Assembly: GCA_035626155.1 (NCBI GenBank)
Contig: DASPOF010000043.1
Coordinates: 1 to 19,019 of the forward strand
Direction: 5' to 3'
Length of the DNA: 19,019 bases
Source of the DNA: DASPOF01 sp035626155
GTDB taxonomy: Bacteria > Desulfobacterota > Binatia > Binatales > Binataceae
Made by a program: the position numbers and the translations under genes. The notes under the pieces were generated by a model. The model was not told the DNA's origin, ran no database searches, and saw only the letters and a program-made list of their open reading frames with translations. Within the stretch, counting starts at the first letter, position 1. Every line of letters begins with the position of its first letter. Below, piece after piece: positions 6,243 to 13,613 of this stretch.

Positions 6243-7308
6243 AGTGCGGCGCGGCGCGAGCCTGACCGGATGCCGCCAGCTCTTCGTCGATTATCTGCTC
6301 GAATGCGGGGAGCGGCTGCACGCCGATCAGCGGACGTCCGTCGATAAAGAACGACGGCGTACCATCGACGCCCAGCCGGCTGCCCTCGGCGAGGTCGCGG
6401 CGCACGTGCGCCTCGAACTTCGCTTTGTCGAAGCATGCGTTGAATTTTGCGGTATCAAGCCCGAGCTGCTTCGCATAGGCCTTCAGATCGGCAGGGGCGA
6501 GCTTCGACTGGTTGGCGTAGAGATCGTCGTGATAGGCCCAGAATTTTCCCTGCTCGTCGGCACATAGCGCCGCCTTGGCCGCATCGAGCGCGTGATCGTG
6601 CATCGGAAGCGGGAAATCCATGTACACGAGCTTGATCTTGTCGCCATACTTCGCGCGCAGATCCTTGAGAACGTCCTCGGCGCGGCGGCAGAACGGACAT
6701 TGAAAATCCGCGAACTCGACGATCGTAACGGGAGCATCCTTGCCGCCCGACTCGGGATGGCCCGCGCTGGCGACCTGGACCCGGGGGGCCGGGAGCAAAA
6801 TCTTGACCGGCGACTTCTCGAGCAGGCTCGTGACCAGCTTCGCGCGTTGCACCTCGACCCTCTGCTGGGTGAGCCCGGAGATGATGCGAATCTTCACCTT
6901 GTCATATGGCTGGGTAATCTGCTGCTTGTGATCGTCGTAGTACTTGCGCGCCTCGGCTTCGGTCGCGGGTGTGACCTTGTCGCCCACTTCCTTCTTCAAA
7001 TAATCGGCGAGGCTCAGATTGGCGCGCTGGGCGGCCTGCTCGATCAGGAACTCGCCAGCCATCATCTCGAGCGCCTGGCGCTTGAGGTCGTAGATTTTGC
7101 TTTCGAGCGAGGCCATCTGCGGCTTTATCCTGGCATCGAGCTGGCTCTCGGTGATCTGGTGATCGCCTACCGTCGCGACGACCTTGTCGTCGGCGCCTGC
7201 GAATGCGCGGCTGGGAGATGCGCCAGTGAAAAGGATTGCGGCGAGGACCGCCGCCAGACCCGCGCTCAGAAAAAAGTTGCGATGCTGCACAGACCGACCG
7301 AGTTTCAT
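6241..7308 (-). CDS. Periplasmic fusion of SurA-like N-terminal domain and DsbA-like thioredoxin domain
   Basis: This 355-residue protein is taken from ATG 7308. Basic residues, a hydrophobic core (LSAGLAAVLAAILF) and a likely signal peptidase site after SRAFA (about residue 37) make an N-terminal signal peptide. Residues 40-165 resemble the SurA/parvulin N-terminal chaperone region (VVATVGDHQITESQLDAR, then long helices) but without a parvulin isomerase domain. Residues 185-345 form a DsbA/thioredoxin_4 domain. It has active site CPFC (Cys204, Cys207) in VEFADFQCPFCRRAEDVL, cis-Pro318 in GTPSFFIDG, and the usual helical insertion. The predicted role is thiol oxidation or isomerisation of exported proteins in the periplasm, with the N-terminal part binding unfolded clients. 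An AGGTGG element lies upstream of the start. The gene converges with the permease gene. Confidence 0.9.
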   Translation of the reverse strand: MKLGRSVQHRNFFLSAGLAAVLAAILFTGASPSRAFAGADDKVVATVGDHQITESQLDARIKPQMASLESKIYDLKRQALEMMAGEFLIEQAAQRANLSLADYLKKEVGDKVTPATEAEARKYYDDHKQQITQPYDKVKIRIISGLTQQRVEVQRAKLVTSLLEKSPVKILLPAPRVQVASAGHPESGGKDAPVTIVEFADFQCPFCRRAEDVLKDLRAKYGDKIKLVYMDFPLPMHDHALDAAKAALCADEQGKFWAYHDDLYANQSKLAPADLKAYAKQLGLDTAKFNACFDKAKFEAHVRRDLAEGSRLGVDGTPSFFIDGRPLIGVQPLPAFEQIIDEELAASGQARAAPH

Positions 7309-7346
7309 CGATATCGCCACCTGGATGATTGGATTTCGGGAGGAAC

Positions 7347-7363
7347 GGCCGGCACCGCCGGCC
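7347..7363. terminator. GC-rich hairpin between two minus-strand genes
   Basis: A perfect 7-bp inverted repeat GGCCGGC/GCCGGCC with a 3-base loop lies about 90 bases downstream of the stop of the gene at 7452-8102 and 39 bases upstream of the SurA-N/DsbA start. No T run follows on the minus strand. It may end or slow transcription coming from the gas vesicle side and so insulate the next gene. Confidence 0.35.
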
Positions 7364-7451
7364 ACCGGCGCAAACCGGATGCCCGTGCGTCAGATACGCT
7401 CCCCAGTCGCGATCCACTCATATCATCTGTGGCGGCGCGCGCGAAGAGCGC

Positions 7452-8102
7452 TCAAGCGCGATGCTTCGCCGCAAGGAGCGCCTGCACGATCCTCGCTCTG
7501 CTCGCGGCGAAAGGCAAAAGGTTCAATACCTGTAGGTCTTCGGGCAGGAGATCCGCCAGCGAATGGAGCATCCCGAGAAACAGGATTCCGACCTCGCCTG
7601 AGGCCAGGGTGGCGGCGATGCGCTCGGCGATGAATCGGTCGCGCTTGCGGATCAACGACACACCCGATGTTTTGAAGTCCTCTTCCTTGGATTCAAAGTC
7701 GGAAGACTGGAGCAGGCGCCGCACGCGACTGTACTCCTCGACCAGCAGCTCTGCGGATTCGGTGCCCATTATGACGGCGCCGCGGCCAGCCATTTCGAGA
7801 AGCAGGCGATGGTTCCTGCTGCCCGCGGCGGCCAGCTCCCGGACTATGTCCATCTCGCGGCCACATACGGGCAGTCCGTCCTGGTAGATGCGAACCTTGT
7901 GATACGGCAGATCGAGCGCGCGGAGCGAAGTTTCGATTTCGTCCCAGACGAGATCGATCGCGCTGACGTTGTTGCGCCACCAGTTCTCTCCGAATTTCTC
8001 CACCAGCCGGTGTTTGATGGTCTCGCCGAGCGCACCCATATCCGCATGGGTGTGAACGATCGGGACATGGATGAGCACGCGTTGCGTAGCCACATCAGGC
8101 AC
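7452..8102 (-). CDS. Conserved protein of unknown function, downstream of the gas vesicle cluster
   Basis: This 216-residue protein starts at GTG 8102. A second in-frame GTG a few codons later, just before LIHVP, is possible. No signal peptide or membrane segment is seen. It opens VLIHVPIVHTHADMGALGE, has YQDGLPVCG around residue 75 and RGAVIMGTESAELLVEEYS, and ends with SLIRKRDRFIAERIAATL, then EVGILFLGMLHSLADLL. The last part, an R-D-x-x-I-A helix before a short hydrophobic strand ending in H, resembles in layout the C-terminal motif of TraB/PrgY-type proteins. That is only a resemblance and no function is assigned. The gene lies 64 bases below the last gvp gene on the same strand, with no obvious terminator between, so it may be co-transcribed with the cluster. 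Confidence 0.8.
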   Translation of the reverse strand: MPDVATQRVLIHVPIVHTHADMGALGETIKHRLVEKFGENWWRNNVSAIDLVWDEIETSLRALDLPYHKVRIYQDGLPVCGREMDIVRELAAAGSRNHRLLLEMAGRGAVIMGTESAELLVEEYSRVRRLLQSSDFESKEEDFKTSGVSLIRKRDRFIAERIAATLASGEVGILFLGMLHSLADLLPEDLQVLNLLPFAASRARIVQALLAAKHRA

Positions 8103-8166
8103 TATAGCCCAGGCGCATGACGCGAGTGGAAGTTCCCCCGGCGCGCGGCGGGATGGCGGCGGCCGG

Positions 8167-8931
8167 TCAAACGTCGCCGGCGTCGCGGCCCGAAAGTCCC
8201 GGGGCCGGCGGGGACACGAAGTTATAGGCCGGCCATGGACCCGTCACCACCAGCGAACTGATGGCGGGCGCGCTGGCGCAATGGAGAGCCTCGCTGAAGG
8301 CTGCGATTCGCTCGCGCGGCACGAGAAAGTGCACGCTGAGCACTCCCCTCCCATCCTGCTCGCCATATTCGCTGGTCCATCGAACGAATGTCCCGCTCGC
8401 CGTCGAGCAGAGAGATTTGCGGATCTCATCGCGGCGATTTTCCCACTCCTCTCGAATCGCGTAGCTGGCCCATCGTTGCGCCAGATACGCCACGCCCGGT
8501 CCGGCCTCGGCGCGGGCAAACTCCGCGGGCGGCTTAAGCGGACGCCGTCCATTCGAGCGCGCGGGGACGAGCAAGCCATCGAGCGTGACACGAGCGGACA
8601 TCTCCACGCGGCCGTCCAACTCCTGAAGTAATTGCGAGTATTGCTGCTTATGATCGGTGAGGAAGCGTTCCACTTCCTTGAGCGCATCGAAGATGCAGCC
8701 GTAGCGCATCGGGATCACGGCGCCGTCGGCGTTGAACCACTCGACGATCTTCGAGTAAACGAGCAGGCGCGCGACATCGGGCGAGGCATCCGCAGCCGAC
8801 TTCCTGGAGACTACCGCGCCCAATCCCGCCGCTCGAACCATGATCGAAGCGCGCGGGTAGCCGAGGAAGCGGAGCTTTCGGCGCGGCTCCTGACGGCCGC
8901 CATCCACGATGCAATAGACCAGGTAGCTCAT
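8167..8931 (-). CDS. Gas vesicle protein GvpL/GvpF family (third copy in the cluster)
   Basis: This 254-residue protein is taken from ATG 8931, whose ATGA overlaps the stop of the preceding GvpF/L gene. An upstream in-frame start at 8973 would overlap far more and adds no family-like residues. The N-terminus MSYLVYCIVDGG is the usual first beta strand of GvpF/L. The middle carries the hallmark AVIPMRYGCIFDALKEVERF, then LLQELDGRVEMSARVTLD. The C-terminus ends with the strand GPWPAYNFVSP, matching the GPWPPYSF motif of the family. GvpF/L proteins are minor gas vesicle proteins that bind GvpA and help the nascent vesicle assemble. This is the last clear gvp gene of the operon. Confidence 0.92.
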   Translation of the reverse strand: MSYLVYCIVDGGRQEPRRKLRFLGYPRASIMVRAAGLGAVVSRKSAADASPDVARLLVYSKIVEWFNADGAVIPMRYGCIFDALKEVERFLTDHKQQYSQLLQELDGRVEMSARVTLDGLLVPARSNGRRPLKPPAEFARAEAGPGVAYLAQRWASYAIREEWENRRDEIRKSLCSTASGTFVRWTSEYGEQDGRGVLSVHFLVPRERIAAFSEALHCASAPAISSLVVTGPWPAYNFVSPPAPGLSGRDAGDV

Positions 8932-9737
8932 CGCGGCGCCGCCAGCGGCGGGCAGAAGCTGTATGGCGGCCACGGTCCGTTCAAGACGAAGCTCAAGCCC
9001 TGGGCGGATCGCTCGGCATTCACGCGCTCGATGTGCGAGACGAGCGCGCCTAGCCGATCGTGCGGGACCAGCGTGGCGAGGTTGAGCACCAATTCTCTGG
9101 CGTCTCCCGCAACCGCGGTATCGAGTATTTTCCGTTGGCGGCGGTCGGTGGCGAATTCATCGAGCGACAGCGCGATCGCCTCGCAGCTCTCGAGCAGCCA
9201 TCGCGCGAGCTGTTTCTCCGCCATCGCCTCCGCGCGGCGCGCCTGCACGTATCGAAGTCCCGGCGAGGCTGGAATCTCCTCGACGGCCGCCGAAGCCATC
9301 TGCGTGCTCAGCCATTTTTTTGCAGCCGGCCGTTCGAGCAGCGCCTTGATTCCCCATTCTTCCTGGCCTCTGACGGCGCCAAGAAAATCGACCGCGGTCC
9401 GCCGGTTCTGCTCGATGAAACGCTCGACGGCTTCGATCGATGAAAACAGGGTGCCGAAACCGGCCGGCAGGACCGGGCCGCGGCGGAATCCGTCCTCGAT
9501 GACGCGCTCGTGCCTGAGCGCGCGCTGGCTGACCCATCCGAGATCGCTCAACCTGCGCTCGGCTTCGGGTCCGCAGAACTCATCGATCGCGACGATGCCT
9601 AGCAACGCAACCAGGTCCGCGTGGCGATGGGCGAGCAGACGATCGGCCCCATCGACGCGCCTTACTTCCAACGCGCCGAAGTATTCGGGGGCGGTCAAGT
9701 AATAGAGATAGAGTGCCTCATCCTCGGTTGTGGTCAT
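8928..9737 (-). CDS. Gas vesicle protein GvpF/GvpL family (second copy in the cluster)
   Basis: This 269-residue protein starts at ATG 9737, 3 bases after the stop of the AAA+ gene. It opens ALYLYYLTAPEYFGALEV, has the family core RHERVIEDGFRRGPVLPAGF followed by GTLFSSIEAVERFIEQNR, and ends with LSFVLNGPWPPYSFCPPL, which is a clear GvpF/L C-terminal motif. The middle helical domain contains a run with the sequence ARRAEAMAEKQLARWLLES. The predicted role is that of a minor protein binding GvpA during early assembly. It differs strongly from the other two copies in the cluster, so the three probably have separate partners or steps and are not redundant. It overlaps the next gene by 4 bases. 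Confidence 0.92.
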   Translation of the reverse strand: MTTTEDEALYLYYLTAPEYFGALEVRRVDGADRLLAHRHADLVALLGIVAIDEFCGPEAERRLSDLGWVSQRALRHERVIEDGFRRGPVLPAGFGTLFSSIEAVERFIEQNRRTAVDFLGAVRGQEEWGIKALLERPAAKKWLSTQMASAAVEEIPASPGLRYVQARRAEAMAEKQLARWLLESCEAIALSLDEFATDRRQRKILDTAVAGDARELVLNLATLVPHDRLGALVSHIERVNAERSAQGLSFVLNGPWPPYSFCPPLAAPR

Positions 9738-9740
9738 CGT

Positions 9741-11876
9741 TCATGTCTCTTTGAATGCGATTTCGAAATCCTCGAGCTCGACGCGCACCCCGGCTCGCGA
9801 AGGCTTGCCGGTCTCGCGGGCGGCTACCGCTCTTCGCACCGCGTTGAGGCCCGCCCGGCGGCAGAGCGCCGCGATTTGAGCGCCGCTCCAACCGGCGGTG
9901 CGGCCCGCCATTTGCGCGATGTCGATTTGCGGGGCAAGCGGCCGGCCGCGCAGATGAACCTCAAAGATTGCCCTGCGGTCGGACTCATCGAGCGGAGGAA
10001 TTTCGATCATCTCGTCGAATCGGCCCGGTCTCAGCACCGCGGGGTCGAGGCGATCGACCCGGTTGGTCGCGCCGAGCACCAACACGCCTTTCAGTTCCTC
10101 GATTCCGTCGAGTTCGGTGAGGAACTGGCTCAGCATCCTTTCCGCAACCCCTTCGCTCGTCAGTCCCGCGCCGCGCGCCGGCACGAGCGCATCGATCTCA
10201 TCGAAGAAGATGATGGTGGGAGCGGCTTGCCGGGCCTTGCGGAACACATCGCGCAGCGCCCGCTCCGATTCCCCGACATACTTCGACATCAGCGCGGGCC
10301 CCTTGACCGCGATGAAATTGACGCCGCTCTCACTCGCGAGCGCCTTGGCCAGCAAGGTCTTTCCGCATCCGGGAGGGCCGACGAGCAAGATTCCCTTGGG
10401 CGGCGCGAGGCGAGCCTGCGCGAACAGGTCGCCGTACTTGAGCGGCCACTCGACGCACTCCCGCAGACGTTGCTTGAGCGCGGTGAGTCCGCCGATGTCA
10501 TCCCATTTGACGTTGGGCACCTCGATGAACACCTCGCGAATCGCGGAGGGTTCCACCTCGCGCAGCGCCTCGAGGAAATCATCCATCCGCACTTCGAGGT
10601 TGGTGAGCAGTTCGTAGGAGAACTGATCGGCGCCGAGATCGACGTCGGGCATGATGCGCCGCAAGGTCAGCATCGCGGCCTCCCGGCACAGCGCCTCGAG
10701 GTCGGCCCCGACGAAGCCGTGGGTGATGTCCGCCAGATGGCCGAGATTCACGTCCTGCGCCAGCGGCATCCCGCGGCTGTGTATCTCGAGCATCTCAAGG
10801 CGCCCCGAGCGGTCAGGGATCGGAATGGCGAGTTCGCGGTCGAAACGGCCGGGGCGGCGCAACGCGGGATCGAGGGCGTTGGGGATGTTGGTCGCGGCGA
10901 TCACGATGACGTTCTGCCGCTGATTGAGGCCATCCATCAATGCGAGCAGTTGCGCGACGATCCGCTTCTCGACCTCGCCGATGACCCGCTCGCGCTGCGG
11001 CGCGATTGCATCGATCTCATCGATGAAGACGATGCTGGGCGCCTTGCGGGCCGCCTCTTCGAAAATTTTCCTGAGCTTCGCCTCGCTCTCGCCGTAAAAC
11101 TTGTGCACCACTTCGGGTCCGCTGACGGAGAAAAACGAGGCCTCGGTCTCATGCGCGATCGCGCGCGCGATCAGCGTCTTGCCGCATCCGGGAGGACCGT
11201 ACAGCAGCACGCCCTTGGGCGCGTCGATTCCAAGCCGCTCGAAAATCTCGGGATGACGCAGCGGCAACTCGATCATTTCGCGGATTCGCCGCAACTGCGG
11301 CTTGAGCCCGCCCACGTCTTCATAGGAAACCGATCGCGCGACCTTGTCCTGAGCGGCCGGGCCGATGGTGAGCCGCGTGTTGGGGCCGATCAGCACCGGC
11401 CCCTTGGGACTGGAGCCCTGCACCTTGAAATCGGCCCACCGGCTTCCGAACAGAGTCGCCCTGACGCGGTCGCCTTCGAGGATCGGCAGGCCGTCGATCA
11501 GGCTCGCGATATAGTCGAGGTCGCGGTCGGATGGAGTCACGTTGACCGGCGCCAGAACGACGTGGTCCGCGATGCGGCAGGGCACTTTGTCGATCGTCAC
11601 GAACTCATCGAGCGCGGCCCCGGCGTTCTCGCGGCTGACGCCGTCCATCTGGACGCATCCTTTGCCGCGAAATTCCTTGTGCGCCGGCATGATCCTGCAC
11701 ACGGTTCTACGCTTGGCGCTGACCTGGACGATGTCGCCGATTGAAACGCCGAGCTGCTCCATATCATCGGGGCCGATGCGGGCGTAGGCGCGGCCCGCAT
11801 CCTTGCTCATCGCTTCGGCGACTTTCAGCCGGAGCGTGGCCGCAGGCGGGGACTGCTCTGCCGCTTTGACTGGCAC
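9741..11876 (-). CDS. CDC48/VAT-type tandem AAA+ ATPase within the gas vesicle operon
   Basis: This 711-residue protein starts at GTG 11876, 10 bases after the gvpH stop. An ATG at residue 23 is a possible alternative. Residues 14-165 form a CDC48 N-domain (double-psi barrel, LRLKVAEAMSKDAGRAYARI, then IADHVVLAPVNV). The D1 ring (about 185-410) has Walker A GPPGCGKT (227-234), pore loop KFYGESE, Walker B IVFIDEID (Asp286, Glu287) and arginine fingers in RRPGRFDRE (341, 344). The D2 ring (about 455-690) has Walker A GPPGCGKT (500-507), pore loop SKYVGESE, Walker B IIFFDEID (Asp559, Glu560) and RPGRFDE. All catalytic residues are intact, so it should be an active hexameric protein unfoldase or remodeller in the cytoplasm. 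It lies between gvpH and a GvpF/L gene on the same strand. This points to handling of gas vesicle proteins, but that link is inferred from position only. Confidence 0.95.
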   Translation of the reverse strand: MPVKAAEQSPPAATLRLKVAEAMSKDAGRAYARIGPDDMEQLGVSIGDIVQVSAKRRTVCRIMPAHKEFRGKGCVQMDGVSRENAGAALDEFVTIDKVPCRIADHVVLAPVNVTPSDRDLDYIASLIDGLPILEGDRVRATLFGSRWADFKVQGSSPKGPVLIGPNTRLTIGPAAQDKVARSVSYEDVGGLKPQLRRIREMIELPLRHPEIFERLGIDAPKGVLLYGPPGCGKTLIARAIAHETEASFFSVSGPEVVHKFYGESEAKLRKIFEEAARKAPSIVFIDEIDAIAPQRERVIGEVEKRIVAQLLALMDGLNQRQNVIVIAATNIPNALDPALRRPGRFDRELAIPIPDRSGRLEMLEIHSRGMPLAQDVNLGHLADITHGFVGADLEALCREAAMLTLRRIMPDVDLGADQFSYELLTNLEVRMDDFLEALREVEPSAIREVFIEVPNVKWDDIGGLTALKQRLRECVEWPLKYGDLFAQARLAPPKGILLVGPPGCGKTLLAKALASESGVNFIAVKGPALMSKYVGESERALRDVFRKARQAAPTIIFFDEIDALVPARGAGLTSEGVAERMLSQFLTELDGIEELKGVLVLGATNRVDRLDPAVLRPGRFDEMIEIPPLDESDRRAIFEVHLRGRPLAPQIDIAQMAGRTAGWSGAQIAALCRRAGLNAVRRAVAARETGKPSRAGVRVELEDFEIAFKET

Positions 11877-11886
11877 GGTGAGGGTT

Positions 11887-12408
11887 TCACTCGAGGCGGC
11901 ACTCGATTTGAACGATGCCGTTGTTGCAGGAGATCGAGGTATTGTGTTTCAAGACCGGCTTGGGCAGCAGCACTTCCTTGCGATATCGCCGGTTCTTGCG
12001 GCGCGCTTCGATAACCATCACGTCGTGATCGATAGTAAGTGAGACATCCTCCGCACGGACCCCCGGCATCTCGGCGATAACCAGGATCCGGTTTGGCTCC
12101 TCTACGACATCGACGAGCGGTTCGCGGATTTCCTGAACGACCGCCTGCCTGGATTCCCTGTCGAATTTAAGGTTGCCGAAAGGCTCCGCCTCAACTGCGT
12201 CACCGCCGAGCCCAAGCTTGACCCTCAGTCCATACACGGCCTTCATTTTGTCGTCGTCGCTGGTGAGCTCGCCGCTTTTGCGCAGCTCGCGGCCGGTTTC
12301 CGCGAGATCGCCGAGCTTTTCGATCAATTCGGTGAGACCTTTTACGAATCCGGCGGCAGGGCCCGCATCCTCCCGTTCCACCCTTCGTCTTGTTCGCTTG
12401 TCGCTCAT
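11887..12408 (-). CDS. gvpH: Gas vesicle protein GvpH, Hsp20-like
   Basis: This 173-residue protein is taken from ATG 12408, which has AGGGG at 8-base spacing. An ATG two codons upstream has the same element too close. The N-terminal helix KGLTELIEKLGDLAETGREL and the linker with MKAVYGLRVKLGLGG are typical of GvpH. The C-terminal 85 residues are an alpha-crystallin-like domain (PLVDVVEEPNRILVIAEMPG, then EDVSLTIDHDVMVIEAR), which lacks a classic IxI tail. In haloarchaea GvpH interacts with GvpO and GvpI and influences gas vesicle formation. Hsp20-like proteins hold hydrophobic clients, which fits the highly hydrophobic GvpA. The adjacent CDC48-type gene starts 10 bases after this stop, so the two are probably translated from one mRNA. 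Confidence 0.9.
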   Translation of the reverse strand: MSDKRTRRRVEREDAGPAAGFVKGLTELIEKLGDLAETGRELRKSGELTSDDDKMKAVYGLRVKLGLGGDAVEAEPFGNLKFDRESRQAVVQEIREPLVDVVEEPNRILVIAEMPGVRAEDVSLTIDHDVMVIEARRKNRRYRKEVLLPKPVLKHNTSISCNNGIVQIECRLE

Positions 12409-12439
12409 TCTCATTTCCCCTTTTCGACCGCATCACAGC

Positions 12440-12754
12440 TCATGCTTGCCGCTGCGCGGCGAGTTCGTTCTCGAGCCTCGCCAGGCGTTCCTCGAACCCT
12501 TCCAGCGGGGAAGGCAGAAGATGGCGGCTATCCTCCGCCAAAGCCATGGGCTTCTGGTTCCACCAGTCGAGGCCCAGCTCCTTGGCCTTTTCCACCGAGC
12601 AGACGACGAGCCGGATCTGAATACTGAGTAGTTCGACCTCCACGAGCTTGATCCTGATGTCGCCCGCGATGACGATTCCCTTGTCGAGAATGCGCTCGAG
12701 GAGATCGGCCAGCGTCGCCGTGGCGACCGAATGCTGAACTGTTCCCGAAGCCAT
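12440..12754 (-). CDS. gvpJ: Gas vesicle protein GvpJ (GvpA-family minor shell protein)
   Basis: This 104-residue protein starts at ATG 12754, 12 bases after the gvpK stop. Residues 15-68 are a GvpA fold: LADLLERILDKGIVIAGDI, RIKLVEVELLSIQIRL, VVCSVEKAKELGLDWW. The GLDWW ending and the K-A-K-E before it are characteristic of GvpJ, not the major protein GvpA. The C-terminal 35 residues (LEGFEERLARLENELAAQ) form a short charged helix that GvpA lacks and that may be a coiled coil. GvpJ is found in the conical tips or nucleation complex of the vesicle. It is one of three GvpA-type genes in the operon and shares the DKGIVI core with gvpA. Confidence 0.92.
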   Translation of the reverse strand: MASGTVQHSVATATLADLLERILDKGIVIAGDIRIKLVEVELLSIQIRLVVCSVEKAKELGLDWWNQKPMALAEDSRHLLPSPLEGFEERLARLENELAAQRQA

Positions 12755-12766
12755 AAGATTTTGTAC

Positions 12767-13150
12767 CTACAGCAGCTTCCCCAGCGGTCCGAGATCGAGA
12801 TTGAGGTCCTCCTCGGCCAGCCCGAACGCGAGGCGGAGCTTCTCGATCTGTTCGGATTGTTTCATCAGCGTAAGCCCGACCCGTTCGCAGTCGGCCTCGC
12901 TCAAGCGTCCGGATTCGATTCGGCGGATCGCCTGCTTCTCGAGGAGTTCGTGCAGGAGCTTGACCAGCGTCAATACCAACTGCGCCAGTCCGTTCTTCAG
13001 GTCCTCGGAGTTGATATCGATGCGCCGGTCGCGCTCCGCCGCCGGATCGATCCGGCGGGGCGGCGCCCCGTGAATCCGGAGGCCTCGGTCGTCGCGCCCG
13101 ATGCGATCGGAGGCGGGCGGGCGCGGCACGATGCGGAGCTGGCTAGCCAT
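12767..13150 (-). CDS. gvpK: Gas vesicle protein GvpK
   Basis: This 127-residue protein is taken from ATG 13150, which overlaps the previous gene by 8 bases. A TTG at 13168 is the only other upstream start. The N-terminal 40 residues are variable and rich in Arg, Pro and Asp. The core from about residue 41 (RRIDINSEDLKNGLAQLVLT, then LLHELLEKQAIRRIESGRL) and the ending EEDLNLDLGPLGKLL match GvpK closely, and the final L-G-P-L-G-K-L-L is diagnostic. GvpK is a mostly helical cytoplasmic protein needed for gas vesicle formation. Its exact biochemical role is not settled in the literature known to me. It lies in a conventional gvp order between the GvpS/M-like gene and gvpJ. Confidence 0.95.
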   Translation of the reverse strand: MASQLRIVPRPPASDRIGRDDRGLRIHGAPPRRIDPAAERDRRIDINSEDLKNGLAQLVLTLVKLLHELLEKQAIRRIESGRLSEADCERVGLTLMKQSEQIEKLRLAFGLAEEDLNLDLGPLGKLL

Positions 13151-13325
13151 CGCAAACCGCGGTCTCAACCGAGCTGATCATCAGTTGCAATCCAAGATAT
13201 ATGAGGTCGATGTCCGCAACCGAGATAGTCAGTTCGCCGGCGACGACCGCGCCCTTGTTGAGCACGCGATCCAGGGTCTCGCAAAGCGAGACATGTTCGC
13301 TCTCGCGCATCGATATGCTGTCCAT
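13143..13325 (-). CDS. GvpA-family minor protein, GvpS/GvpM-like
   Basis: This 60-residue protein is taken from ATG 13325, preceded by GGAGG with about 5 bases of spacing. An ATG at 13337 directly after the gvpG stop is also possible and would add four residues. The core reads LCETLDRVLNKGAVVAGELT followed by ISVADIDLIYLGLQLMISSV. It keeps the GvpA helix-strand-strand-helix pattern, but the strand motif I-S-V-A-D-I-D-L-I-Y-L is that of GvpS/GvpM-type proteins. It ends shortly after ETA, without the second amphipathic extension of GvpJ. Such minor GvpA relatives probably act in nucleation or tip formation. The choice between S and M labels cannot be made from this sequence alone. Confidence 0.87.
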   Translation of the reverse strand: MDSISMRESEHVSLCETLDRVLNKGAVVAGELTISVADIDLIYLGLQLMISSVETAVCDG

Positions 13326-13337
13326 CGGCCCCTCCAT

Positions 13338-13607
13338 TCAGGCGTCATCGTCGCTCGAAGACGGCTCCTGCCCCGCCTCCGCGCGCGCGTTCAGTTCGTC
13401 GAGCCGGTCGAGGAGCTTGGCTTCGCAGGCATCAAACGCCTGTTCGGTGATGCCGCCCGATTCCAGCAGGCGATGAAGCTGGCTCAACTCGTCGCGGATA
13501 TGGTCGGCTTCCTGGTCCATTTCCTTCTGCGCGGCGTCGTTAACCTGGCGCAAAACCCAGAAAAGGAACTTGCCCGGCGCCAGAATCAAATCATCGATGA
13601 GCAGCAT
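13338..13607 (-). CDS. gvpG: Gas vesicle protein GvpG
   Basis: This 89-residue protein starts at ATG 13607, 6 bases after the gvpF stop. MLLIDDLILAPGKFLFWVLR is the classic GvpG opening (L-x-x-P-x-K/R-G/F). It is followed by a long charged helix (NDAAQKEMDQEADHIRDELS, then LHRLLESGGITEQAFDACE) and an acidic, low-complexity tail ending SSSDDDA. GvpG is a small assembly factor that interacts with GvpF/L and GvpA-family proteins. Its stop codon directly abuts an ATG of the next gene. The gvpF-gvpG order is conserved in many clusters. Confidence 0.95.
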   Translation of the reverse strand: MLLIDDLILAPGKFLFWVLRQVNDAAQKEMDQEADHIRDELSQLHRLLESGGITEQAFDACEAKLLDRLDELNARAEAGQEPSSSDDDA

Positions 13608-13613
13608 GCCGGG

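Noticed and set aside
6592..7887. 431-codon plus-strand open frame
   Set aside because: It spans parts of two unrelated minus-strand genes and has composition typical of antisense reading.
9621..11744. 707-codon plus-strand open frame opposite the CDC48-type gene
   Set aside because: The opposite strand encodes a complete AAA+ protein with all motifs. This frame is rich in Arg, His, Gln and Asp without any recognisable fold, as expected for an antisense shadow.
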